A stretch of 64,000 bases of DNA from Bugulina stolonifera (lineage: Eukaryota; Bryozoa; Gymnolaemata; Cheilostomatida; Bugulidae). The notes beneath the pieces are model-generated. The model did not search any database and had not been told where the DNA came from. It worked only from the letters and a program-made list of their open reading frames with translations. The position numbers and the translations under genes are program-made. Positions 23,481-32,621 of this stretch are shown here, one piece after another; the stretch's first letter is position 1; each line of letters begins with the position of its first letter. The stretch lies in contig OW285192.1 in assembly GCA_935421135.1 (NCBI GenBank), forward strand, positions 19,073,001 through 19,137,000, in the 5' to 3' direction.

Positions 23481-24243
23481 GAACAGAAGACATTGCCACA
23501 ACACCAGTACAGCAATGTTAGAAAAAGACAGCTTCACCAGCGAGCAGTAGATATGAAAAATATAAATTAGGGTATTATTTCTGCAAAATTAAATTCCTCA
23601 CCAGCTTCCTTTGGATCACTAAACACTGTATTCCAAGTATCCTCACCACTTGTGACAACATCTTCCAAAAATGCTAAATGTTTTATAAATTGGCAGCACT
23701 AGTAAAAACTGGCCTCAAAGTTAAATCCATGGCCGAATATAACCTTAGCAAGAAATACCAAATCATACTGACAGTAAATTCAATGTAAACTAAAAATATA
23801 GTATTGCCTAAAAAGACTATTCAGCTACCTAAAATACTCGACAAACTATCATGCATGTAGGTTACTAGGCAGCATGCAAGTACACTAATAGACAGCGTGC
23901 AAGTACACTAATAGGCAGCATACAACTTCATTACCTGTGGTCTCTTGTGGACTTCTGAAAGCAATGAATCACCTCAATACAACAAAAATAGAGAATACAA
24001 ACAAAACGATTACTTTAATTGCGGTCAACCAGTGAAACCAAGCTCAATCCAAATACATAGTTTCTCCTAGTACCATCTAGACTAAACAGTGTCAGGATTC
24101 TTCTTAGCTCTCTGTGAATTTCAATTTGTCATAACCTCACTCTTTGCCTCATTTACTAAACTTGGAAGTAGTTTGCAATAGTAGAGCAATACCTACAACT
24201 GTTGAAATTCAATATTTAAACTATGTGCAAAAACAAATAGTAT

Positions 24244-24830
24244 TGTTGTGGATGTGTCCCAGACGGCCCAAGGTCTGTACACAAGCCACCGACGACTCGT
24301 AGGTGCAGATGCAGAGAACGGCTACCTAGCCAAAACAACCTCCCTAGCGTATGTTCAAAGTGTAATGCTCAAGTATCAATTGATCAACGCATCAATATAA
24401 CTCATAGAATATATAAGTGTATGTATGATGTATTGAGTGATCTTGAGGGCACGAAGGCATACAAGAGATTGCAAAGTACAACAAGAATCAGGCTCCTTAT
24501 ATAGCTGAAGGAGACAAAGGAAATACTAGACAAAGAAAACCACTAGTTCCGGCGTTGGCCGTTCACATTAGTAAGCTGTTTACACAAGGTCGTTCAAATA
24601 ACAATAAGGCCGTTCATGATAGAGACGGCTAGTAATCAAACACTATAATTAGCTATAGAAAAGGTTACATAATCATATACTAAGGATTATGTAACAAGCT
24701 AAACACTTACAGGATACTATTTATGATACAACAAAGACGACTATAATGGTAGACTATTATATAATAACATAAAGGGCTCGACGGCCTTAAGGGTCGTCGG
24801 CTAGCAAACGGACTGGGGTCGTCCATTACA
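24244..24830 (-). repeat. 3' LTR of element 1
   Basis: 587 bp, TG...CA ends (on +: TGTTGTGGATG to GTCCATTACA). On the - strand it has CCGGAACT, a TATATAAGG box and a run of GGCCGTTCA-like words in U3. Confidence 0.9.
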
Positions 24831-24845
24831 CAATCCCCCCCAATT
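24831..24845 (-). promoter_or_regulatory. Polypurine tract of element 1
   Basis: AATTGGGGGGGATTG on the - strand directly abuts the 3' LTR, where a plus-strand primer is expected. Confidence 0.7.
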
Positions 24846-24991
24846 GGAGACACTAGGATTCCAATGACAAAAATAGTAATGCACGACTAGCAAAAAGGAG
24901 GTACAGCATATATATAAGTTCACACATGATAATATTATGGATAAGATATGAGACACACAAGATATATACAAGAGAGTCAGTGTATACCGGA

Positions 24992-27900
24992 TCAGGGAAG
25001 TTCTTGCATTAGCCTCTGGTAGGTAGCACGCTCTCGTTTCACTCGCTTCAACTCGTCAGATACTCTGCTACGGGCCACTCCATCTAGCTGTGCCTTCTTG
25101 GTCTCTAAATGGTTGATTACTCTGTCTGCTGCGCGTAGGTGTCTCCGTAAAGGGTCTGAGACATCCCTCATCCGCTGGTCGTAACCATAAGAGTAAGGCT
25201 CTATTGTCAGCTGCCGCTCCAGCTCCTTGTCAAAGTGGGCTGGCATTAGTGGGCTCCGACTTCTACTGTCCTCAGAGGGTCTCCGGGCATGGCGTCTAGA
25301 GGTCCTAGGCTCCTCACTGGCAGGGGAACGATCCCTGGATGGCCGTCTGCGGTCTGATAGGGAACTCCGAGGTAGCATCTGTGCAGAAGGAAGCGGCCGT
25401 TTCCGGCGGACAGGAGAGACGGGTGCCTCTGGCTTCTTCTGCGGCTGGCTTGCCTGGGGGAGTGGTGAGCTATCAGAGTTGGGAGACGTGGGCTCATCCA
25501 GGGTGACATCTGCTTCTGTGATCTGGAGGGCTGGCTTCTCGACTGCTGGTGTCCGGTTCTGCTCTGCTGGGGACATCTTCTTCTTTTCTTCACCTGACAC
25601 CATCGAAGCAGCGGGCGCTGCCTTTGGGTGCCAGGCTGGCATTCGTACTCCAAGGCTGGGGGCTGTACTACTCCCACCTTCCTCAGTGGAAGGAAGAGAA
25701 GGAGCAGCTGTATCTGGTTTGGTCTTACGACCATCGGGTCCCAGTAAGAAAGGTACTGGCACCGACCAGCCGAGAGATGCAGGCCATCCCATTGCTCTCT
25801 TAAAGGCAGGAAAGGAGGCCGCATCAACCCGGTAAATCACCCCAGCCTGGGCACATCTCTTCTGCTTCTTGCCACGGTGCTGATGGCTCCAGACAGCGTC
25901 CCGGGACACATTTTCATACCTACAGCCACAGTAGCACCTAGCCACATGCTGCATGATATGGGTCCGTACCCGTTTCGCCGTCCCAGGGAAGAGGCATATG
26001 GTGCAATGCCGGTTCTTCCCGGAACCCCCCATACAGACGTCTATCATCTTTCGTGAGCCCGATGATAGCCACTGGTCTGGTATGGGGCCAGCCCGCAGCT
26101 CCTCAACCTGCTTGGGCGTAAGAGACAACGGCTCTACACGAACTTGCACCGACGGCAAGACGGCAGAGACTGGCTCCCCATCACCCAACAGGTCCGACCC
26201 CTTGGCAGATGACTCCAACTGAGCCGACTTTCCTCCAGCGACGACAGGGTCGTCCACTGGAGGGGTCGTCGACTCAGCGGCCCGTTGCTCTACTCCAGGG
26301 GTCACTCTCCCTTCTCCTACGTTGCAGCCAGCGCCACACTGACTGGGGGACATCTCCATGGGACTTGCTTCACCTACAAGCACAGATTCAGTATTTATGA
26401 CACTCTGTACAGACGACTGGACGGCCCTAGCCTCTAACGTCCGTAGGAAACGGTCAGGAGAAGGCATAACCTTTCCCTTAAGTTTGCCTACGAACTTCGG
26501 CGTAGGTGTGCAGTCTATTACAGTAGTAAAAACTGAACCAGGCGTGGTGCCCTTCTCTGAAGCTTCCAAGTCGCTGGTGACAGGGCCGCCGGAGGTAGCC
26601 TGTGTGTGTGGCCCTTTCGAGTCTGGACTACTACTCACTCTACATACCCTCTGAGAACCAACGTTCCCAGATAGGGGCCTCGTAGGAGTGTTTAATGTAG
26701 TAGCCAAACTTTCGAGTGAGGAATCCAACAGCACATCAGACTGTCCGGACGACTTACTGTCCAACCCTGGGTCGTCCAACGACTTATCTAGCTCCAGAGA
26801 AGCCAGCTCATCCCATAACTCACCTTGGGGATCCATACTCTCTTCCCAGGTAAGTGTAGTACAGTTATAAGGTTCTGAATTCTCCGGGATATCACACGTT
26901 GGCCCAAGGCAAAATGTTTGCAAACAAGATGCGCATGAGCGGAAACGAGTGGTCCGCGTAGTAATTCCCTCACAACTGCACTGTTCGAAGAAAGTGTCCC
27001 CACTTATATAGGCAGCGCTAATACCTGATGGACTCCAGACATCACTGCGGTTGGTCGTCCGCATTAGGCCACGCCCTATCTCGGCGACTGGCCGTTTCTG
27101 GATCCTGGCCGTCCACTGCCAAGGGACGGCCTGAGCTCTGCCTGTGCTGTCTGTGACGGCATACGTTTGGGTGGTTCGTTCAAGTGCAGGATTACCTCGC
27201 CCTCTATCTGGACGCTGGGAGTCCGTTGCTACAGGGACAGGCTGAGCCGTGGATGGCCGTTTTCGCACCTGTTTGCCACAACGCTCATTGGGGCCAACAG
27301 AGACAGACTGGACCTGGATTGGTCGTTTTCGCGTCTGCATGGTTTCTGGCGCCCTGGGGTCGCTTATGGGAGTCCCGGTATGTAGCTTGGCCGTCGTCTG
27401 ACGCCTTTGTCGCGCTACTTCATCGGGGGTCGTCTCTGTACCAGAGCCAATGGTACAGGCGATCCTCTCACCATATATGCCCAAACTCTGCCTCCTGAAA
27501 TCTAACGCACAGTCATGTGCCGTCAGAAAAGGCATCCCTAGCACCCCATCTGCCCTGATGGGTCCCACCACAAATGTTTCTTCGCCACAGGTTTTACCAA
27601 TACAGAGCTCAGCCTGGGTCGTCCCTTCCAGTGGGAGTCTAGACCCATCTGCCAGCATAGCCGTCGTACGCGTGAACGGCCTATCTGGTCTTCTGCTATC
27701 AGGTATTGCTGCCGCAATTCTAGGAGCGAGCATGTTGGCCGTGCAACCTGAGTCAATCAGGAAACGGGCCCTCACTCCTCCTACCAGGCCGTCTACATAT
27801 AAACTCTCCAAATGTAGTTCCTGGCTTTTTGTGTCCCTTCGGCGCTGGTGCCGTCTCCTCCTCCTCCGTCGGGCGACAGAGGGCGACGGCTGGCCATCCT

Positions 27901-28036
27901 TCACTACCAACTGATCGACACACATTGCCTCAAGGGGGGCTAGGTCCACCGGGGTTACCTGGTGGGCAGCGCCTCTCCAGAGGTTGGGTGTGATGGGGGT
28001 CGCAAAGGAACGGCCCCCGGCCGTGTGGCCGTCCAC
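24992..28036 (-). CDS. Protease plus zinc-finger polyprotein of element 1 (1014 codons)
   Basis: The frame stays open upstream to about 28106, overlapping the end of gag in the -1 frame, so it is most likely made as a Gag fusion; the listed start is only the first near-cognate codon. Domains by residue: Arg-rich stretch 55-67; retropepsin-like domain about 80-195 with FLIDSG (Asp95) and GVLGMPFL (164-171); Cys cluster 353-392 (CSC...CASC...C...C); Ser/Pro/Thr-rich linker; C2H2-type finger with C678, C681, H693, H697, followed by CYCGC (701-705), H718, H720 and C728; basic SR-like region about 880-940; charged helical, coiled-coil-like tail about 945-1014. No YxDD, RNase H or DDE motif is present. 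The catalytic triplet is DSG instead of the usual DTG; both occur in aspartic proteases. The finger region is unknown to me in LTR elements; nucleic-acid binding is inferred. Confidence 0.8.
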   Translation of the reverse strand: MDGHTAGGRSFATPITPNLWRGAAHQVTPVDLAPLEAMCVDQLVVKDGQPSPSVARRRRRRRHQRRRDTKSQELHLESLYVDGLVGGVRARFLIDSGCTANMLAPRIAAAIPDSRRPDRPFTRTTAMLADGSRLPLEGTTQAELCIGKTCGEETFVVGPIRADGVLGMPFLTAHDCALDFRRQSLGIYGERIACTIGSGTETTPDEVARQRRQTTAKLHTGTPISDPRAPETMQTRKRPIQVQSVSVGPNERCGKQVRKRPSTAQPVPVATDSQRPDRGRGNPALERTTQTYAVTDSTGRAQAVPWQWTARIQKRPVAEIGRGLMRTTNRSDVWSPSGISAAYISGDTFFEQCSCEGITTRTTRFRSCASCLQTFCLGPTCDIPENSEPYNCTTLTWEESMDPQGELWDELASLELDKSLDDPGLDSKSSGQSDVLLDSSLESLATTLNTPTRPLSGNVGSQRVCRVSSSPDSKGPHTQATSGGPVTSDLEASEKGTTPGSVFTTVIDCTPTPKFVGKLKGKVMPSPDRFLRTLEARAVQSSVQSVINTESVLVGEASPMEMSPSQCGAGCNVGEGRVTPGVEQRAAESTTPPVDDPVVAGGKSAQLESSAKGSDLLGDGEPVSAVLPSVQVRVEPLSLTPKQVEELRAGPIPDQWLSSGSRKMIDVCMGGSGKNRHCTICLFPGTAKRVRTHIMQHVARCYCGCRYENVSRDAVWSHQHRGKKQKRCAQAGVIYRVDAASFPAFKRAMGWPASLGWSVPVPFLLGPDGRKTKPDTAAPSLPSTEEGGSSTAPSLGVRMPAWHPKAAPAASMVSGEEKKKMSPAEQNRTPAVEKPALQITEADVTLDEPTSPNSDSSPLPQASQPQKKPEAPVSPVRRKRPLPSAQMLPRSSLSDRRRPSRDRSPASEEPRTSRRHARRPSEDSRSRSPLMPAHFDKELERQLTIEPYSYGYDQRMRDVSDPLRRHLRAADRVINHLETKKAQLDGVARSRVSDELKRVKRERATYQRLMQELP

Positions 28037-28071
28037 TCTCAGCTCAGTGACGGCCCGGCTAGCAGTGGTCT

Positions 28072-28971
28072 CTACTGAACCGGGCCTCGCCCGTTTCCCG
28101 ACTGCTTAGCCTGGCTCCCTTCCTTGGCCGTACAGAAGCGTCGTACATGCCCCTCTTCTCCACAGTGCCAGCATGAGACTGGGTTGTTGGACACTGGGGG
28201 TGGCATGTTCTTCTGTTTGGCCAACTCCTTGAGCTCTACTACCTGTCGGATGATAACCTGCAGTTTTTGCACCATTTCCTGCATTTCATCCCGCCAGGCT
28301 AGCCGCTCCTCCTGTTCTTCCCGCTCCATGGGTGGGCCGTCCTCTAATGACACCGCCCTGACGGCCGAGGAGTATCTTCCTCGGTCTGTCCTGACGGGGG
28401 TAGCCTGAACATTAAGGAACTCCGTGCCCGCTCGCACGGCCGTTTCCATATCCCTGGCTCCCACCGCCAACAGGTGCCGTTGGAGGTGCCCATTGCCCAA
28501 CGTCTGCGTAAACGCCTCCACTGCCAGGGTCGTCCTATACGCCTCTGGCAGCTCCCCATGAGCCAGTTCGACCAGCCTTACCACTTCATTAGCATGTGCC
28601 TGAAGTGGAGTGTGCTGGTCTCTCCTCAACTGACCGAGCCGTTGGCGTGCCTCCCGAGGGGACATACCAAAACGGCTCCTGAGAGCTACCCAGATCCCTG
28701 CAGTGGTATCTGGCCGTCCACAATCCTTGGCCGCCTCACAGAGCGAGTTCCGGAGATGTAAGAAGGTGGCCGCCTCATTCCAGCCGTTCGCCGTAGCGAC
28801 GGCCTGGAATTGGCGAATGAAGAACTCGACGTCACTGCCGCCGTCGTAGCAGGGTGCCTTGAAGGCCTGTACTGCTGGACGAGGCTGTTCCAGTAACAGT
28901 CATTCCACAAGACCCACCAGTCTGTGAACATCTCCGGTATCCTCCCCTGCGGATGACCGTGTGCTCTCCAT
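28072..28971 (-). CDS. Gag of element 1, interrupted by an in-frame TGA
   Basis: From an ATG at 28971 the frame runs to TAG at 28072-28074 (300 codons) with one TGA at 28902-28900 (codon 24). After the TGA the protein has the capsid-like segment SDVEFFIRQFQAVATANGW, which aligns with VHLFVKQFKQVALLSHWN in element 2 Gag, then SRFGMSPREARQRL, and a C-terminal CCHC knuckle (CWHCGEEGHVRRFC). Gag binds the element RNA and assembles particles. The stop may be a single point mutation, a leaky UGA-C context, or irrelevant if translation begins downstream. The end of the frame carries the frameshift heptamer. Confidence 0.75.
28093..28099 (-). promoter_or_regulatory. -1 ribosomal frameshift heptamer GGGAAAC (element 1)
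   Basis: In the gag zero frame it reads G GGA AAC, the classic X XXY YYZ arrangement, about 20 nt before the gag stop. A -1 slip here enters the long protease frame exactly. The following GC-rich stretch could form the stimulatory structure. Confidence 0.75.
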
Positions 28972-29029
28972 GGCTAGGTTCCGCCTCTGCATTATCCGCC
29001 CTTGCTACAAGTCGTCAGGGATTCGCCTA

Positions 29030-29047
29030 ATCCCACCGCTGCCACCA
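29030..29047 (-). promoter_or_regulatory. tRNA-Leu primer binding site (element 1)
   Basis: TGGTGGCAGCGGTGGGAT follows the 5' LTR after one T. It is complementary to the 3' end of eukaryotic tRNA-Leu of the AAG/TAG type (acceptor CCGCTGCCA plus CCA). Confidence 0.8.
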
Positions 29048-29048
29048 A

Positions 29049-29636
29049 TGTTGTGGATGTGTCCCAGACGGCCCAAGGTCTGTACACAAGCCACCGACGA
29101 CTCGTAGGTGCAGATGCAGAGAACGGCTACCTAGCCAAAACAACCTCCCTAGCGTATGTTCAAAGTGTAATGCTCAAGTATCAATTGATCAACGCATCAA
29201 TATAACTCATAGAATATATAAGTGTATGTATGATGTATTGAGTGATCTTGAGGGCACGAAGGCATACAAGAGATTGCAAAGTACAACAAGAATCAGGCTC
29301 CTTATATAGCTGAAGGAGACAAAGGAAATACTAGACAAAGAAAACCACTAGTTCCGGCCGTTGGCCGTTCACATTAGTAAGCCGTTTACACAAGGTCGTT
29401 CAAATAACAATAAGGCCGTTCATGATAGAGACGGCTAGTAATCAAACACTATAATTAGCTATAGAAAAGGTTACATAATCATATACTAAGGATTATGTAA
29501 CAAGCTAAACACTTACAGGATACTATTTATGATACAACAAAGACGACTATAATGGTAGACTATTATATAATAACATAAAGGGCTCGACGGCCTTAAGGGT
29601 CGTCGGCTAGCAAACGGACTGGGGTCGTCCATTACA
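29049..29636 (-). repeat. 5' LTR of element 1
   Basis: 588 bp, nearly identical to the copy at 24244-24830. On the - strand U3 precedes a TATATAAGG box. Confidence 0.9.
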
Positions 29637-29640
29637 GTAT

Positions 29641-30271
29641 TCCTACCTATTCTAGAATAAAAATATCAACGTTAGATTAAAATATTTTATATAAAACAAT
29701 ACAACAATTGCTATATTATTTACATTAAATATTCGATACAATAATGATCATTAAATATAAATTAATTATCTAATCCCCTGTTCTATTAAAAACGATTTAT
29801 TTCTATTCTATATTTTAATTGTTATTTATTGAATATCGACTCTTGTTCTTGTGACAATCCAGTAAGCAATATATTTATTTATACTTGATGTAGGCGTATT
29901 GCTACAACAATTATTATCAAAATAATTTATTTCATATAAGAATTAATGAAAATATAAATAATTATGGTTATCATTATGATATGATTACCATTTGATTATC
30001 TAATTCTATTGATTCACTTCTAATTCTATTATTTATAATAATCACTATAATAAATAATTATTTATTTTTTTTATATAATTAATATAATGTTTGATTTATT
30101 ATTTATATGTTATATTATTGAATGCAAATTCTTTCTCTAGTGATAATCTAACAAATACGAATATTCATGTTATTGTTATATACAACATCATGGATGATCA
30201 TATTTATTAAATTATTATCAATATTTATTTTTAATTTTTGTATTTTATATTTTATTAGCAAAGTAAGAAAA
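29641..30271. other. Very AT-rich gap between LTR insertions
   Basis: About 630 bp made mostly of A and T (TTATTATTT-like words), with no frame and no tandem array. It sits between element 1 and the solo LTR and is much more AT-rich than other flanks. Confidence 0.7.
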
Positions 30272-30275
30272 ATAC

Positions 30276-30880
30276 TGTTGTGGATGTGTCCCAGACGGCC
30301 CAAGGTCTGTACACAAGCCACCGACGACTCGTAGGTGCAGATGCAGAGAACGGCTACCTAGCCAAAACAACCTCCCTAGCGTATGTTCAAAGTGTAATGC
30401 TCAAGTATCAATTGATCAACGCATCAATATAACTCATAGAATATATAAGTGTATGTATGATGTATTGAGTGATCTTGAGGGCACGAAGGCATACAAGAGA
30501 TTGCAAAGTACAACACGAATCAAGCTCCTTATATAGCTGAAGGAGACAAAGGAAATACTAGACAAAGAAAACCACTAGTTCCGGCCGTTGGCCGTTTACA
30601 TTAGTAAGCCGTTCACAATAGTAGGTCGTTTACACAAGGTCGTTCAAATAACAATAAGGCCGTTCATGATAGAGACGGCTAGTAATCAAACACTATAATT
30701 AGCTATAGAAAAGGTTACATAATCATATACTAAAGATTATGTAACAAGCTAAACACTTACAGGATACTATTTATGATACAACAAAGACGACTATAATGGT
30801 AGACTATTATATAATAACATAAAGGGCTCGACGGCCTTAAGGGTCGTCGGCTAGCAAACGGACTGGGGTCGTCCATTACA
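30276..30880 (-). mobile_element. Solo LTR of the element 1 family, ATAC target duplication
   Basis: 605 bp, same ends as the element 1 LTRs, flanked by ATAC at 30272-30275 and 30881-30884. It differs mainly by an extra GTCGTTTACA-type unit in U3 (about 30595-30645). Confidence 0.9.
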
Positions 30881-31040
30881 ATACAACTATCTCCGATATT
30901 TATCACTCAATCAAACGTCAAATTTCAATAGAGTACAACAATTAACTTTTGAGATTTAGGTTTAGAGCTAAAAAAAACTTTTAGATTCAACTGTTTGGCC
31001 ACTGTCCTTATCAAAAAGTTTTCATGGCTCTGCAAACGCA

Positions 31041-31557
31041 TGTAATAGACGTTGCCCGTTGTGTGCTGCCAGCAAGGCAGAGACACACAACTCTATTACT
31101 TTTGGATCCTCCTGAACGCTTGGAAATCTAACCTAGGACTCAGCCAGATGTATTGAGGCGGAGATAATTAACCAACTCTAGGGATAATGACACACCAAGG
31201 AGTGACAAGGGAACAACTAATTTCCAGATTTAGTTCTATATTTATGTAATAAATTAGGACAAAGACAATAACAATGTAGTAATAATAAGGTTAGTAAACA
31301 ATAAATTATTGTACAGTTACAAGGTTACTCAAAGATAAATATAATTAAGAAATCGATACAATGAAAACCAGTCTCTCTTGTCTGGACCCTCTACTAGCAC
31401 TGCTCATCTGTCTCACAGCAGAGAGTAGCTGTCAGCTGGTAGCTATTGCTCTGGAAGCCTTGCCTTATTAATATAGCTTCTTCTGGTATTACACAAAAAG
31501 CTGTACAAAATAGCCTTCTAATACCAGCTGGAATTCCCAAAACATGTTTCCACCACA
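31041..31557 (-). repeat. 3' LTR of element 2
   Basis: TGTAATAGACG to TTTCCACCACA on +. The adjoining AGGGGCGGAGAA (- strand) is the likely purine tract. Confidence 0.9.
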
Positions 31558-32621
31558 TTCTCCGCCCCTAGATGCAAGGCGGGGGAAACCAAAGCCAAGC
31601 ATCGATAAGGGAAACATGGTGGCATGCAGTGAGTCCAGTAAGAGGCATAATTACAAATGCAAAATCCTTGAGGTTAACCATAGCAGATAGACGAACTACC
31701 AGACTGCTATGACCCAAGGACACTTGAAGGACAAGGAGGGCATTGGCAGCTCTAACCCCTTCACACTACTAAAAGCTTGGAATGCACTACATCATTGTCA
31801 CTCCTATCACCAAAATGCAACTATAATGTCCTTTAGTACATGTCCTGCATAATTGTTCCCGCTAAGTAGAAGAAACCTCAGTTTCTCTCTTTACAACAGG
31901 CTGTTCAATAAGTTCCCAGTCACCACATCTCACGGGTACATCTGGCCATCAACCTTCTATTTTCTGTTCACCATGCTTGATACTCTTATAATGTATATAC
32001 TTCACATCCATCGTCCATAAGTAAACTGTGTCGACTCTGATACGTTGGTACACGATACCGGATAGGTCGAGATACAGTTAAATAATTGCCACTGCATATT
32101 AAACACAGTTAGATGACAGTTCATAAATAATACATATAGTGTCCAATATGATTGTAAACTGAATAAGGAAAACCATATAAAATTAATCTGTAGTTAGAGC
32201 TACGGCCAACACCCATACTTCCATTAAAATGAGCAATGAGCAAAATTTACATTACAGTAATTCCAAAGAATTACCATGTAAACACTCATTGTATTAACCT
32301 AGAATTAACTAGACCAGCTATGTAACAGAGTGCACTAGATAGGAGGCAACCTGTCCCACAGCGTGTCACGACCTAGCATGACACGATGGTCCCAGGACCC
32401 ATACCTACGTATACACCACGTAGTCATCTAATCTCTAAGGATAGTGTACTAGATAGGAGGCAACCTGTCCCACAGCGTGTCACGAGCTAGCATGACACGA
32501 TGGTCCCAGGACCAATCCCTACGTAATCATCTAACCACTTAGGATAGTGTACTAGATAGGGGGCAACCTGTCCCACAGCGTGTCACGAGCTAGCATGACA
32601 CGATGGTCCCAGGACCCATCC
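31558..32621 (-). other. 3' UTR of element 2 with tandem hairpin units
   Basis: No coding. From about 32335 to 32660 there are three units of roughly 100-120 bp, each with an inverted pair GTGTCA...TGACAC around a CTAGC core. The last unit overlaps the end of pol, so the duplicated segment includes the final pol codons. Confidence 0.75.

Larger units (their letters stand above)
24244..29636 (-). mobile_element. Element 1: LTR retrotransposon with gag-protease but no RT or integrase
   Basis: LTRs at 24244-24830 and 29049-29636 differ by about one substitution and one indel, and 4-bp target copies GTAT flank the whole (24240-24243 and 29637-29640), so this is a recent intact insertion. Read on the - strand it has: 5' LTR, tRNA-Leu primer site, gag with a CCHC knuckle, GGGAAAC frameshift site, a 1014-codon frame (retropepsin, Cys-rich cluster, zinc finger, basic/coiled tail), purine tract, 3' LTR. 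Between gag and the 3' LTR there is no room for, and no motif of, reverse transcriptase, RNase H or integrase. It must be mobilised in trans, perhaps by a relative of element 2, which shares primer type, frameshift heptamer and Gag architecture. An alternative is a domesticating or chimeric element. Confidence 0.85.

Noticed and set aside
25227..25835. 202-codon frame on + opposite the element 1 polyprotein
   Set aside because: Antisense shadow of a long GC-rich coding frame; no independent motif.
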